DNA of 64,000 bases from an uncultured Oscillospiraceae bacterium (GCA_910587345.1 CAJUKH010000026.1:124001-188000); one strand, 5' to 3'. Counted from the first letter of the stretch, positions 1 to 7,570 are shown. The notes: generated by a model not told the origin, from the letters alone. Translations and numbers: made by a program.

Positions 1-322
1 GAGCCAGCCAGAACGGATTTGTAATAACGCCATTCTCACTGCGCTTGACCATGTCCACCTGCTCAGCCTGAGCCTCAATGGACATATTCTTGTGGATGAT
101 GCCGATACCGCCTTCCCGGGCAATCGCAATGGCCATTCGGGACTCGGTCACCGTATCCATGGCAGAACTCATAAGCGGAATATTGAGGGTGATCTTCTTT
201 GTGAGTCTGGTGTGCAGATCGATATCTGCCGGGAGCACATTGCTCTCTGCGGGGATGAGAAGGACATCATCAAATGTAAGACCCTTCTTCACGAACTTCT
301 GCGCTGCATCAGAATTGACCAT
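1..322 (-). CDS. guaB: IMP dehydrogenase, N-terminal part (cut by window edge)
   Basis: Catalyses NAD-dependent oxidation of IMP to XMP, the committed step of GMP synthesis in the cytosol. Only the first 107 codons lie in the window; the rest runs off the left edge. The translation has the family's N-terminal block GLTFDDVLLIP near residue 14, then PLMSSAMDTVTESRMAIA and GGIGIIHKNMS, which are diagnostic of GuaB. The ATG at 322 is chosen because AAGGAG lies 7-8 bases upstream. A perfect 12-bp palindrome (343-354) lies just ahead of the ribosome site. The upstream gene on the same strand ends 46 bases away, so guaB may be read with it or from a promoter overlapping it. Confidence 0.95.
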   Translation of the reverse strand, partial: MVNSDAAQKFVKKGLTFDDVLLIPAESNVLPADIDLHTRLTKKITLNIPLMSSAMDTVTESRMAIAIAREGGIGIIHKNMSIEAQAEQVDMVKRSENGVITNPFWLA

Positions 323-342
323 ACGGCATCTCCTTTTCTATA

Positions 343-354
343 TTGAAATTTCAA
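343..354. promoter_or_regulatory. 12-bp perfect palindrome upstream of guaB
   Basis: TTGAAATTTCAA is its own reverse complement and sits 21 bases before the guaB start, in the 46-base gap after the thioesterase gene. It could be an operator for a dimeric regulator or a chance AT-rich palindrome; no regulator can be named from sequence alone. Confidence 0.35.
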
Positions 355-368
355 CCATTTTACGCTTT

Positions 369-1109
369 TTACGACAGCTTGTCAAGGGTGAGGAGCGCAT
401 CAAAACGCTCTTTTTTCTCCAGACCCCGCCCAGAAATATAGCAATTCTGCCCATCGATACCGGTAAACAGCTCCAGCTCCTCTCCCGGCAAACACTCCTG
501 CAAGTAACAAAGCTGGAGAGAAGAGACAAACTTTCCCTGTCCCAACCGTTCCAACCCCAGAGCATCACAAGCAAAATCAGCATAGCGCACATTGTTTACA
601 TGACCATTGATATCAGTTTCTGAATAGTGGAGCTTACGCCGCTCTGCCAGAAGCAGTCCTTCCGGCATCCGCAGCTTGTGGAGCACATCGCCCCGGCAAA
701 GACTGCCTCCGCTGGATGCCTCCAACTCAGTCACACCGCTCATTCGAAGCAGCTTATGGGTATCCAAATCAGCCAGTACCCAAATGGAGAGGGCTTGTCC
801 CACCTGTTCTGCCCCCACGCCAAGGTCAAACTCCCGATACATCACGGCCCCCTTCCCACCCCGATGCCATGTCTTGACGGTCACATTCTCCTCTCCATAC
901 AATGGCCTTTTCAACTCATAACGAATGCGTGACAGCATCCAAAAGGCATGATACCGGTGAATCACTTCATCCCTCGAGACCCCCAGGGCGATCCCGCCTT
1001 GGATAGCTGCCTCCTGTAAGAACCGAAGTACCGCCGAAGGACGGCAGTGACCGAACAAATCCACATCCCCCGTGTTCACCTGATAAGTATCTTCGTAAAA
1101 TACACCCAT
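369..1109 (-). CDS. Acyl-ACP thioesterase (FatA/PF01643 family)
   Basis: Predicted to hydrolyse acyl-ACP and release free fatty acids in the cytosol, ending fatty-acid elongation or supplying acyl chains. At 246 residues it matches the usual bacterial length of about 240-250. It reads as two hot-dog folds: the first begins with the block DVDLFGHCRPSAVLRFLQEAA (around residues 17-37), and the second holds the HYSETDINGHVNNVRYADF motif at about 160-178, with the Asn/His residues used in this family. It starts two bases after the zinc-ribbon gene ends, so the two are almost certainly cotranscribed. Substrate chain length cannot be read from sequence. Confidence 0.88.
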   Translation of the reverse strand: MGVFYEDTYQVNTGDVDLFGHCRPSAVLRFLQEAAIQGGIALGVSRDEVIHRYHAFWMLSRIRYELKRPLYGEENVTVKTWHRGGKGAVMYREFDLGVGAEQVGQALSIWVLADLDTHKLLRMSGVTELEASSGGSLCRGDVLHKLRMPEGLLLAERRKLHYSETDINGHVNNVRYADFACDALGLERLGQGKFVSSLQLCYLQECLPGEELELFTGIDGQNCYISGRGLEKKERFDALLTLDKLS

Positions 1110-1111
1110 AG

Positions 1112-1720
1112 TTACGCTTCCCTACCTCCGATCTTCAGGGTATAGCAGCAACAAAGGTCTTCCAAATCCTCATCGGTAGCTGCCGGTAGCCGCAGCTTTG
1201 CCCCACAGTCGGCACATATCAGTTCAACTGCACTATACTGTATTTTTACTTTATACTCCCTGGAGCCACAGGTACAGGAAATGCTATTGCGGGCCGCAAT
1301 GTCCTTCAGTTCCCCCAGCACTTCCGTCATAACAGCTTCATTGAGGAAGGCCCCTGCCTCCTGCGCTTGTTCTGTTATCTGCGCCGCCGCTGTTTCCAAT
1401 CTTCGAAGCGCTCGAAAAACCGCCCCTTCCTCTCCGACATAGCAAGTGTCAAGTCCTGTAGCCTTACACGAAAAAGCCAGCGCTCTCTCGTGAAGAAAAG
1501 CGTGGGCAGAACAGCGAATATGATGATCCTCCTCACAGTAGAGACAGGGTACCGTCAGGTCAACATGGTCAGCCTCCATCTCCACCTTCAAAACAGAACC
1601 GCCACAGGGGCACGGAATACTGATCGGTGCAGCAGCCAAACGAAAAACCGTTTCCTCTACTACCACACTCTGCTTACATTTTGGACACAGGTAGGCAATC
1701 GTACGTTTTGGCTCTTCCAT
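1112..1720 (-). CDS. Hypothetical protein with two zinc ribbons
   Basis: I cannot assign a function. The 202-residue protein carries an N-terminal CPKC pair (about residue 12) with a CPCGG partner (about 37), a middle CLYC pair near 59, and a second ribbon near the C-terminus (CTCGS and CADCG, about 148-170). A helical stretch of about 60 residues separates them. This layout suggests a zinc-binding scaffold or nucleic-acid-binding protein like the CpXC-type clostridial proteins; that comparison is inference. The gene lies two bases upstream of the thioesterase gene and forms its operon. No clear sigma-A promoter was found in the 120 bases ahead. Confidence 0.7.
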   Translation of the reverse strand: MEEPKRTIAYLCPKCKQSVVVEETVFRLAAAPISIPCPCGGSVLKVEMEADHVDLTVPCLYCEEDHHIRCSAHAFLHERALAFSCKATGLDTCYVGEEGAVFRALRRLETAAAQITEQAQEAGAFLNEAVMTEVLGELKDIAARNSISCTCGSREYKVKIQYSAVELICADCGAKLRLPAATDEDLEDLCCCYTLKIGGREA

Positions 1721-1842
1721 TTTTGTTCCCTCTTATTCACGGATTCTTCTTGCATCCTCTATCAAATAAGCGCACCGTTGAAATGGCGCCATACGCTTTC
1801 AGCTGTATTCCTCATATTACAAAAATGCTCTTGGGAATGCGA

Positions 1843-2334
1843 TTAACCTTCTTTCAGATACTGATATGCAAGGCGGGGCGTTCCGTCTGCCACATGGACA
1901 ATCCCGCAGCGGACAAAACCATGTTTGGTCAACAGATGCTGCATGGTTTTATTGTTTTCATGGGTATCTGCACGAATATTGTCACTTTGCTGCTTGCAAA
2001 ACTCCACACACTGAGAGAATACCCCTTTCATAGTCCCATCACTTCCGACCCGGTGGATGGTCATATAGGACTCATCGCTGGTCCAATCCCCCTCCTCAAT
2101 GACCCCATAGGTAGGGTCCTCACCGGCAACGAGGGCAAAGGCGGCGTGAGGCACCTGATCTTCACCGCAAATCACATACAACTCCCCACGCCGAATATCC
2201 GCCTCCAAAGTCTCTTGGGAAGGATTATTCATCCCCCACTGAGTGGGATTCCCTGTCTCCCGCATATATACCCTTGCAGCTTCAAAGATACATAAAACCG
2301 CCGGCATATCTGTCATGATCGCTTTCCGAATCAT
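1843..2334 (-). CDS. GNAT-family N-acetyltransferase
   Basis: Likely transfers an acetyl group from acetyl-CoA to an amine; the substrate is unknown. The open frame extends upstream, but the ATG at 2334 is preferred because AGGGGGAAAAGG lies directly before it and the protein then begins MIRKAIMTDMPAV, the usual first strand of a GNAT domain. The C-terminal half has the family pattern ending in NNKTMQHLLTKHGFVRCG, the alpha4-beta7 region of the acetyl-CoA fold. About 163 residues is typical for a single-domain member. It is divergent from spoVAD, with about 150 bases between them. Confidence 0.82.
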   Translation of the reverse strand: MIRKAIMTDMPAVLCIFEAARVYMRETGNPTQWGMNNPSQETLEADIRRGELYVICGEDQVPHAAFALVAGEDPTYGVIEEGDWTSDESYMTIHRVGSDGTMKGVFSQCVEFCKQQSDNIRADTHENNKTMQHLLTKHGFVRCGIVHVADGTPRLAYQYLKEG

Positions 2335-2484
2335 CCTTTTCCCCCTTTGCCTTTGTTTATTAAATATACCACAGACTTTTCCATGTGTAAACGGCATAAC
2401 ACGGGAAAATCCTATTTGTGCGATTATTTTTTACTTCTTTTGTTCAAACTACTGACACTTCCAAAAGAAAGCACAGGTGATACT

Positions 2485-3495
2485 ATGCCAATCAAAAAGT
2501 TGGGCCGGCAAACCGTGGCTCTGGCCAATCCTCCTGCTCTTATTGGCCACGCAAACGTAGTGGGAAAAAAAGAGGGCGATGGCCCGCTGAAAAACAGTTT
2601 CGACCACATTGAGCAAGACGACACCTTTGGCGAAAAGAGCTGGGAGAAGGCGGAGACCGCCATGCAGAAAATAGCCCTTGCCGCTGCGCTTGATAAGGCA
2701 GGTCAGGCCATTTCGAACCTGGACTATCTTTTTGCCGGCGACCTTTTAAACCAGTGTATCGGCTCTGGATTTGCCATCCGGGGACAGGATGTCCCCTTCT
2801 TTGGACTTTATGGAGCCTGCTCTACCATGGGGGAAGGCTTGTCCCTTGCCTCTATGAGTATTGACGGCGGTTTTGCTCAATTTGCCGGGGTGGTGACTTC
2901 CTCCCACTTCTGCTCTGCCGAGCGGCAATACCGCACCCCTTTGGAGTATGGAGGACAACGAACTCCTACCGCCCAGTGGACCGTTACCGGGTCCGGCGCA
3001 GTGATTTTAGCCAAGGATGGCCCCGGTCCTCATATCACTCATATCACCACCGGCAAAGTGGTGGATAAGGGGATCAAGGACGCCAATAATATGGGCGCCG
3101 CCATGGCCCCCGCAGCCTATGATACACTTACCGCCCACTTCAAGGACACCGGCCGCCAGCCCGATTTCTATGACCTGATTGTCACCGGCGATTTGGGGAA
3201 GCTGGGCAAGGAGATCGTCCAGGACTTTTTTAAACAGGACGGTATTGAACTTTCCAACTATGATGATTGCGGTACTCTGATTTTTGATTTGCAAAAGCAG
3301 GATGTTCATTGTGGTGGTTCCGGTTGCGGCTGTTCTGCTACTGTTCTTACCGGTTTTTTGCTCAATGGGATGCGAGAAGGCCGGTGGAACAATATCCTGT
3401 TCTGTCCCACCGGTGCCCTTCTTTCCCCCACCTCCACCCAGCAGGGGGAATCTATTCCCTGCATTTGTCATGCAGTTTCTATCTCCATGCCTTGA
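2485..3495 (+). CDS. spoVAD: Stage V sporulation protein AD
   Basis: SpoVAD is a thiolase-fold subunit of the SpoVA channel, which moves dipicolinic acid into the forespore and out on germination. The 336-residue product has the characteristic start LGRQTVALANPP, the blocks AASVxxx-like GLYGACSTMGEGL (about 107-119) and HFCSAERQYRTPLEYGGQR (about 137-155), and the late HCGGSGCGCSATVL segment. The ATG at 2485 has AGGTGA seven bases upstream; longer upstream frame is AT-rich and not protein-like. spoVAE follows 23 bases later. spoVAC, normally just upstream, is absent; the upstream neighbour is a divergent acetyltransferase. Confidence 0.95.
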   Translation: MPIKKLGRQTVALANPPALIGHANVVGKKEGDGPLKNSFDHIEQDDTFGEKSWEKAETAMQKIALAAALDKAGQAISNLDYLFAGDLLNQCIGSGFAIRGQDVPFFGLYGACSTMGEGLSLASMSIDGGFAQFAGVVTSSHFCSAERQYRTPLEYGGQRTPTAQWTVTGSGAVILAKDGPGPHITHITTGKVVDKGIKDANNMGAAMAPAAYDTLTAHFKDTGRQPDFYDLIVTGDLGKLGKEIVQDFFKQDGIELSNYDDCGTLIFDLQKQDVHCGGSGCGCSATVLTGFLLNGMREGRWNNILFCPTGALLSPTSTQQGESIPCICHAVSISMP

Positions 3496-3518
3496 TAAAC
3501 ATGAAAGGACTAAATTAT

Positions 3519-3887
3519 ATGGACATGCTTTCTGAGTATTTGCGCGCTTTCCTCTGCGGCGGCATCATCTGTCTTATCGGGCAGCTTCTCATTGATAAAA
3601 CCTCTCTTACTCCCGCTCGTATTCTTGTGACCTATGTGGTTTCCGGAGTGGTCTTAGGCGGCCTTGGCCTTTATAAGTATGTAGTAGAATTTGGCGGCGC
3701 CGGCGCCACCGTTCCATTGACCGGCTTTGGCTTTCTGTTGGCAAAGGGTGTGCAAAAAGCAGTCGGTGAACACGGCCTTCTGGGCGCTCTCTCCGGCGGC
3801 GTTACCGCTGCCGCCGCCGGTATTACTGCCTCTATCTTCATCGGCTATCTGATTGCCTTGGTCTGTAAGCCAAAATCCAAATCCTGA
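3519..3887 (+). CDS. spoVAE: Stage V sporulation protein AE
   Basis: An integral-membrane subunit of the dipicolinate channel in the spore inner membrane. The 122-residue product has three to four hydrophobic segments and the family's GQLLIDKTSLTPARILVTYV block (about residues 18-37) and GGAGATVPLTGFGFLLAKGV (about 60-79), which are diagnostic. The ATG at 3519 is chosen because AAAGGA sits eight bases upstream; an in-frame ATG at 3501 has no ribosome site. The 3' end overlaps the convergent ferritin-like gene by 43 bases. It is cotranscribed with spoVAD. Confidence 0.92.
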   Translation: MDMLSEYLRAFLCGGIICLIGQLLIDKTSLTPARILVTYVVSGVVLGGLGLYKYVVEFGGAGATVPLTGFGFLLAKGVQKAVGEHGLLGALSGGVTAAAAGITASIFIGYLIALVCKPKSKS

Positions 3888-4405
3888 TTGGGTCCATAGG
3901 CCGCCAGCAAGTCTGTAAGGAGTCTGACATGAACCTCCTCATCCTCAATAATGCGTTGAAGGTTGGCCTGCACATTGTTATCTCTGATCCAAAGCATCTG
4001 CTGCCGGTATTTTTGTATGGTACCCTTTTCTTCCTCCAGGGCATACCGAAGCACCTGGTCTACCCGTTGGGGATACCGCAGATATTCCGGCGTCCAGTAC
4101 CGTCGCCCGCCCCGATTTACCGCCCATAGCCTTGGGTCCTCTCCCAACTGTCTGGCCAAACGTGCAAAGATGTCCAAATGGCGCATTTCCACCACCGCGA
4201 TCCGCATCAGGCAGTCAGCCACCTCCTCACATCCCACTAACGTCACATGGCTATAAAAGTATCTGGCCACTGCGCTCATTTCTGATGCACTTCCGCCCAC
4301 GTTAGACCCAATGGCTTGTGCGTACTGCCTGTTTTTACCCTCCACTTCCACAGGAGGATAGGGCCCCTCCGCTGCATAGCGCACTTCACAGGACACCTCA
4401 TCCAT
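3845..4405 (-). CDS. Ferritin-like di-iron protein
   Basis: A 186-residue four-helix ferritin-like protein. Two ExxH motifs are visible, VVEMRHLDIF (about 70-79) and EDEEVHVRLL (about 153-162), the usual iron ligands of the bacterioferritin/rubrerythrin/manganese-catalase superfamily. An upstream Glu at about residue 42 could supply another ligand. The N-terminal part (PYPPVEVEGKNRQYAQAIGS) resembles the clostridial proteins in this superfamily related to spore-coat catalases, but a precise activity cannot be given. It is convergent with spoVAE and overlaps it by 43 bases. The ATG follows GGGAAAGGGAGGTGGCGTC, a strong ribosome site. Confidence 0.75.
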   Translation of the reverse strand: MDEVSCEVRYAAEGPYPPVEVEGKNRQYAQAIGSNVGGSASEMSAVARYFYSHVTLVGCEEVADCLMRIAVVEMRHLDIFARLARQLGEDPRLWAVNRGGRRYWTPEYLRYPQRVDQVLRYALEEEKGTIQKYRQQMLWIRDNNVQANLQRIIEDEEVHVRLLTDLLAAYGPNQDLDFGLQTKAIR

Positions 4406-4506
4406 GACGCCACCTCCCTTTCCCTATTGTCCCTTTATGGTATGCAAATGGCGTGTTGTCCTATGTTTTCTAAATATGGTTTTCAAAATTATATTTCGTG
4501 TTTTTC

Positions 4507-4535
4507 TTGACTGTTTTTCTTCGATGGAGTATAAT
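4507..4535 (+). promoter_or_regulatory. Sigma-A promoter for hemolysin III gene
   Basis: TTGACT (4507-4512), a 17-base spacer, then TATAAT (4530-4535). It sits inside the longer open frame of the downstream gene, so transcription would start near 4542 and the ATG at 4566 must be the real start. Confidence 0.85.
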
Positions 4536-4565
4536 AAGCCCATCCAATGGAAAGCGGGTGCCGCC

Positions 4566-5291
4566 ATGACTCCCTCCCGGCCCTATGTACCAAGCACCAT
4601 CTCCCCCGTTGTTTTAGGCGAAAAGAACAGGGACCCCTATGACGGGCTGCGTCCCTGGTCCGCTATCACTCATGGTTTGGGGAGTCTGCTGGCTGTAATC
4701 GGTACCGTTCTTTTACTTTTTCACTCTATCGATTTGAAGCTGGATCTTTGGCATATCATCGGTTTCACTGTTTACGGAACCTCAATGATCTGCCTATACA
4801 CCGCCAGCACCCTTTATCACTCTCTCAATATTTCAGTGGCTGGGCGGCTGGCCCTTCGAAAGTATGATCATTGCTCCATCGCCCTTCTTATTGCGGGGAG
4901 TTATACCCCCATTTGCCTCACTGCTCTGCGGGAGCAGGGCGCTTGGGGCTGGACCATTTTGGGTGTCATCTGGGCCATGGCTATCGCCTCCTGCTGTCTT
5001 TCCCTTTTCTGGATCAATGCCCCTCGTTGGCTTTCCGCCGGAGTATATCTGATCATGGGCTGGCTTGCTTTGGCTGCCCTTCTCCCTCTGTCCCGCTCCC
5101 TGCCCTTTATCGGAATGTTCTGGTTGCTGTTGGGTGGGGTCTTTTATACCATCGGCGGTGTGCTATACGCCATAAAATGGCCGGGGCGGGGTAACCCACG
5201 GTTTGGCTGCCACGAGATCTTTCACCTGTTCATTTTAGCTGGCAGCGTCTGCCATTTCCTGCTAATGTATCAGGCCATATCTTATCTTTAG
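4566..5291 (+). CDS. Hemolysin III / PAQR-family membrane protein
   Basis: A seven-helix membrane protein of the hemolysin III (YqfA/TrhA, PAQR) family, linked in bacteria to membrane-energetics homeostasis; the hemolysin name is historical. Seen: PWSAITHGLGSLLA near the N-terminus, SxLYHS (TASTLYHSL) at about 78-86, the KYDHCSIALLIAGSYTPICL block, and GxxEIFHLFILAGSVCHF near the C-terminus, which contains the conserved His residues of the putative metal site. The start at 4566 is set by the sigma-A promoter at 4507-4535, although the ribosome site GGAAAG is weak and 12 bases away. A strong bidirectional terminator follows at 5311-5354. Confidence 0.9.
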   Translation: MTPSRPYVPSTISPVVLGEKNRDPYDGLRPWSAITHGLGSLLAVIGTVLLLFHSIDLKLDLWHIIGFTVYGTSMICLYTASTLYHSLNISVAGRLALRKYDHCSIALLIAGSYTPICLTALREQGAWGWTILGVIWAMAIASCCLSLFWINAPRWLSAGVYLIMGWLALAALLPLSRSLPFIGMFWLLLGGVFYTIGGVLYAIKWPGRGNPRFGCHEIFHLFILAGSVCHFLLMYQAISYL

Positions 5292-5310
5292 AGCCGCTAA
5301 CGGATAAAAC

Positions 5311-5354
5311 AGATAAGAAGGGTGCTTTTCTTCCGAAAAGCACCCTTCTTATCT
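5311..5354. terminator. Bidirectional intrinsic terminator
   Basis: A perfect 19-bp stem (5311-5329 with 5336-5354), six-base loop, with T-rich tract on the right and A-rich tract on the left. It separates the convergent hemolysin III and acetyltransferase genes. Confidence 0.9.
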
Positions 5355-5355
5355 A

Positions 5356-5859
5356 TCATTTTTTAATTCGTGTATAATACCCTGTATCATCTTGATGATG
5401 GATATATGCTCCATTTTTCTCCATCACTCGCAAGGAAGCCAGATTTTGAAGCTGTGCATGAAGGTAAATTTCCTCCTCCGGCACAATATCTCTGGCCTTC
5501 TCCAGCACCATGCGCAAACCTTCGGTAGCAAGCCCTCTCCCCCGGCAGTCCTTCTGGATGCTGTATCCGATATGTCCCCCGCCATTGCGAAGAGCCTCAC
5601 TCAACCGGTGCCGCAGGTTAAACTTCCCTACGATCTTATCATTCTCCCACAGGAAGTAGGTAGTGGCAGGAACGTACCCCTCCGGCAAGCCAATACCCTT
5701 AGCGTTATCTATCATCTGCGGGAGTCCCTGCGTGAAAAACTCACCCTGCGTCATTCCAAAACATGGGTTAATACTTCCGTTTTCATCTTGGGGCATTTGG
5801 GTCAGGAAGGTGAACTCCTCCTCTCGATCTTCCCAATTGGCCTCTTTCAGATAAAGCAT
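5356..5859 (-). CDS. GNAT-family N-acetyltransferase
   Basis: A 167-residue acetyltransferase of the GNAT fold. The acetyl-CoA binding signature is visible as GGHIGYSIQKDCRGRGLATEGLRMVLEKA (about residues 94-121, with RGRGLA as the pyrophosphate loop), followed by LQNLASLRVMEKNGA, the alpha4 helix pattern. The acceptor substrate is not known. It starts at an ATG with GGGAGGCGATGG upstream, has its own sigma-A promoter (5889-5917), and ends in the shared terminator, so it is a single-gene unit. Confidence 0.88.
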   Translation of the reverse strand: MLYLKEANWEDREEEFTFLTQMPQDENGSINPCFGMTQGEFFTQGLPQMIDNAKGIGLPEGYVPATTYFLWENDKIVGKFNLRHRLSEALRNGGGHIGYSIQKDCRGRGLATEGLRMVLEKARDIVPEEEIYLHAQLQNLASLRVMEKNGAYIHHQDDTGYYTRIKK

Positions 5860-5888
5860 TCCATCGCCTCCCTTTCCCTGATTATCTA

Positions 5889-5917
5889 TTTATAGCATAG
5901 CTTTCCAAGGCTGTCAA
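5889..5917 (-). promoter_or_regulatory. Sigma-A promoter for acetyltransferase
   Basis: On the minus strand TTGACA (5917-5912), 17-base spacer, TATAAA (5894-5889), 30 bases before the start codon at 5859. Confidence 0.85.
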
Positions 5918-5931
5918 GGGAGGCCTGACAC

Positions 5932-6369
5932 TTAGTTCAACAATACAATACCAAGATTCAGATATCCTGCAAAGCTCACCCAAAAAAGATAAGGTAATAA
6001 AAGAAATAACGTTTTATGGTCAAATCTATAAAATGTGATCGTGGTCCGAAAAACCAAAATCCACAGCAGGACCAGCCAACAAAAAGCCGCCCCATACCAG
6101 CCAAAGCAAAAAAACAGGACCGGCCAAGATAGATTTACGAGTAACTGCCAAGCATACAAACGCAGCGCCCCTTTTCGTTCTTCCCTTGGCGCATCGTTTG
6201 CGAATATCAAATACGCAGCAGCTCCCATCATCAAATACAGCAGTGTCCACGCCACCGGGAAAACCCAGGCAAGCGGGGATAAGGGTGGTTGCTCCAGCGC
6301 AGAAAACGCTTTCATTCCATCCATGGTAAAATATCCTGTCAAACTTCCTAATGCCAGAGGAACCGCCAT
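5932..6369 (-). CDS. tspO: TspO/MBR family protein
   Basis: A five-helix membrane protein that binds porphyrins and related ligands; in bacteria its physiological role is unsettled. Seen: PPLSPLAWVFPVAWTLLYLMMG (about 28-49, the family's PxPxWxFxxVWTxLY block), WQLLVNLSWPVLFF (about 74-87) and PYLFWVSFAGYLNLGIVLLN at the end. At 145 residues it is slightly shorter than most members (about 150-165), and the ATG at 6369 lacks a good ribosome site, so the true N-terminus is a little uncertain. A terminator-like hairpin with GGGGAG in one arm lies directly upstream (6391-6434). Confidence 0.9.
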   Translation of the reverse strand: MAVPLALGSLTGYFTMDGMKAFSALEQPPLSPLAWVFPVAWTLLYLMMGAAAYLIFANDAPREERKGALRLYAWQLLVNLSWPVLFFCFGWYGAAFCWLVLLWILVFRTTITFYRFDHKTLFLLLPYLFWVSFAGYLNLGIVLLN

Positions 6370-6390
6370 ATTAAATTCCAGCGAATGCTC

Positions 6391-6434
6391 AAAAAAATCA
6401 CTCCCCGGGTAGTATATTCCAAGGGAGTGATTTT
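6391..6434 (-). terminator. Terminator-like hairpin between signal-peptide gene and tspO
   Basis: Perfect 12-bp inverted repeat (6394-6405 with 6423-6434), 17-base loop, followed on the minus strand by seven T. It should end transcription from the upstream gene. Its 3' arm contains GGGGAGTGA, a good ribosome-site sequence close to tspO, so it may also affect tspO expression. Confidence 0.7.
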
Positions 6435-6522
6435 ATGTAATAACAGGTCTTCTTATAAACAGAATAGACACTTTCACACCGCAGTTGCCTTACAACAACT
6501 TGTCTATTTTTAGTCCTTGTAT

Positions 6523-6987
6523 TTAAACCGCATATTCTCCCAAAATCAACAAAGCACCCCTTTCCGTAACTGTTACCTTCTGCCCCTCCCCAATAGCTAT
6601 ATAGAGATGGTTCGGTATTAAAGTTCCTGTATAAACCTCTCCCGTTGTAACGTCCAACAGCCCATCCCCTGTCGCTGTTCCGCTGCGCAGGACCAACTGT
6701 GTCCCCACGGCAGGGGTCATTGTCTTTCCCCCTTCTATCTCCACAGTGGAAAAAGCAACCTGATTTTGCCAGGTTTGAACTTTTGTCTCCAACTCAACCG
6801 TCTTTCCCTTGATATGCTCATCCACCTGCTTCATGACATCGGGAATCACTTTCTCATTCAGATAGCTCAATGTCACCAAGGGGTCCGATCGACTGCCCTG
6901 CGTCCCGGCCGCCAGGGCTACTCCCAACGTTGTAGCAGCCACTAAAAGTCCACACGCCAAGCGGGTACTCCACCGATTTCTTTTCAT
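6523..6987 (-). CDS. Secreted or membrane-anchored hypothetical protein
   Basis: Function not recognised. The 154-residue product starts with a signal-peptide-like segment (basic MKRNRW, then a hydrophobic stretch to an AAG cleavage-like site at about residue 27). The mature part has a predicted helix (VIPDVMKQVDEHIKG...) followed by a beta-rich domain with GTQLVLRSGTA and a C-terminal strand pattern, resembling small extracellular regulators with an adhesive or carbohydrate-binding-like strand domain, which is only an impression. The start at 6987 has TAGGAGGAGCAAG directly upstream, an excellent site. It lies 75 bases downstream of mazF on the same strand and could be cotranscribed with it. 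Confidence 0.75.
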   Translation of the reverse strand: MKRNRWSTRLACGLLVAATTLGVALAAGTQGSRSDPLVTLSYLNEKVIPDVMKQVDEHIKGKTVELETKVQTWQNQVAFSTVEIEGGKTMTPAVGTQLVLRSGTATGDGLLDVTTGEVYTGTLIPNHLYIAIGEGQKVTVTERGALLILGEYAV

Positions 6988-7062
6988 CTTGCTCCTCCTA
7001 TGTAAAAGAAACTCCAGCGGCCGGGGCGGGGGCCCTATGGGCCGCCCTTCCCCATGCCACAT

Positions 7063-7428
7063 TCACACAAGCTGTCTGGGGCGAAGGCCAAAGCTAACGG
7101 CAATGGCACCGTCCACCTTCTGCATCTGCTCCTCATCCAGCCGGCCCATATACTCTCTCAGCCGCTTCTTGTCCAGAGTCCGGATCTGCTCCAGCAGAAC
7201 CACAGAATCCTTAGGCAGGCCGTAGGTGTTGGCCGAAAGATCGATGTGGGTCGGCAGGCGGGCTTTTCCGGTCTGAGAGGTAATCGCAGCGGCAATAACA
7301 GTGGGGCTATGTCGATTGCCGGTATCATTCTGAATGATCAACACCGGCCGTACGCCTCCCTGCTCACTGCCCACTACAGGACTCAAATCGGCATAGAAAA
7401 TATCTCCTCGTCTGACGGTACTATCCAC
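7063..7428 (-). CDS. mazF: MazF/PemK-type endoribonuclease toxin
   Basis: A sequence-specific mRNA interferase of the MazF/PemK/EndoA family. The 121-residue product has the full family signature: RRGDIFYADLSPVVGSEQGGVRPVLIIQND (residues 6-35), then SPTVIAAAITSQ and LPTHIDLSA, and the LLEQIRTLDKKRL block with the conserved Arg and Thr near 80-90. Length is standard (110-120). It starts with GTG, with GGAGAGTGAG upstream. No MazE-like antitoxin precedes it; instead a 31-codon ORF ends six bases before, inside a structured leader. In other Firmicutes this gene often follows alr near acpS/nnrD; nnrD is 1.1 kb upstream here, but alr is missing. Confidence 0.93.
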   Translation of the reverse strand: MDSTVRRGDIFYADLSPVVGSEQGGVRPVLIIQNDTGNRHSPTVIAAAITSQTGKARLPTHIDLSANTYGLPKDSVVLLEQIRTLDKKRLREYMGRLDEEQMQKVDGAIAVSFGLRPRQLV

Positions 7429-7434
7429 AAAGGC

Positions 7435-7530
7435 TCACTCTCCGCGGTTCAAAGTCACCGCTGCACCGGAATGGTCCCGGCTTTTGCGGTCACAATGATT
7501 TTCCCACGGCTGGGCGGGATTTATACCCAT
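7435..7530 (-). CDS. Small ORF (31 codons) tightly upstream of mazF
   Basis: Starts at an ATG with GGTGGGGAAG directly before it and stops with TGA six bases from the mazF start; its stop overlaps the mazF ribosome site, so the two could be translationally coupled. The product (MGINPAQPWENH... ending LNRGE) is basic-polar and far too short for a MazE antitoxin (about 75-90 residues). Its ribosome site pairs with CCCCAC in a nested hairpin (7511-7570). It may be a leader peptide, a small antitoxin or a chance ORF; I cannot decide between them. Confidence 0.35.
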   Translation of the reverse strand: MGINPAQPWENHCDRKSRDHSGAAVTLNRGE

Positions 7531-7570
7531 CTTCCCCACCTTTTCGGGAAGTGGGGCCGCCTCCCGCCCA
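7511..7570 (-). promoter_or_regulatory. Structured RNA leader upstream of mazF
   Basis: On the minus strand a 9-bp outer stem (TGGGCGGGA at 7570-7562 with TCCCGCCCA at 7519-7511) encloses a 6-bp inner stem (CCCCAC at 7556-7551 with GTGGGG at 7539-7534). The inner 3' arm is the ribosome site of the 31-codon ORF. The rest of the 7531-7882 gap holds an inverted repeat TGATAA-N4-TTATCA at 7652-7667 and an unlikely 40-codon ORF; no other gene is evident. Confidence 0.45.

Noticed and set aside
2398..2484. Sigma-G promoter ahead of spoVAD
   Set aside because: CAAACTA resembles the -10 CATnnTA, but no matching -35 at 17-18 bases; not strong enough to list.
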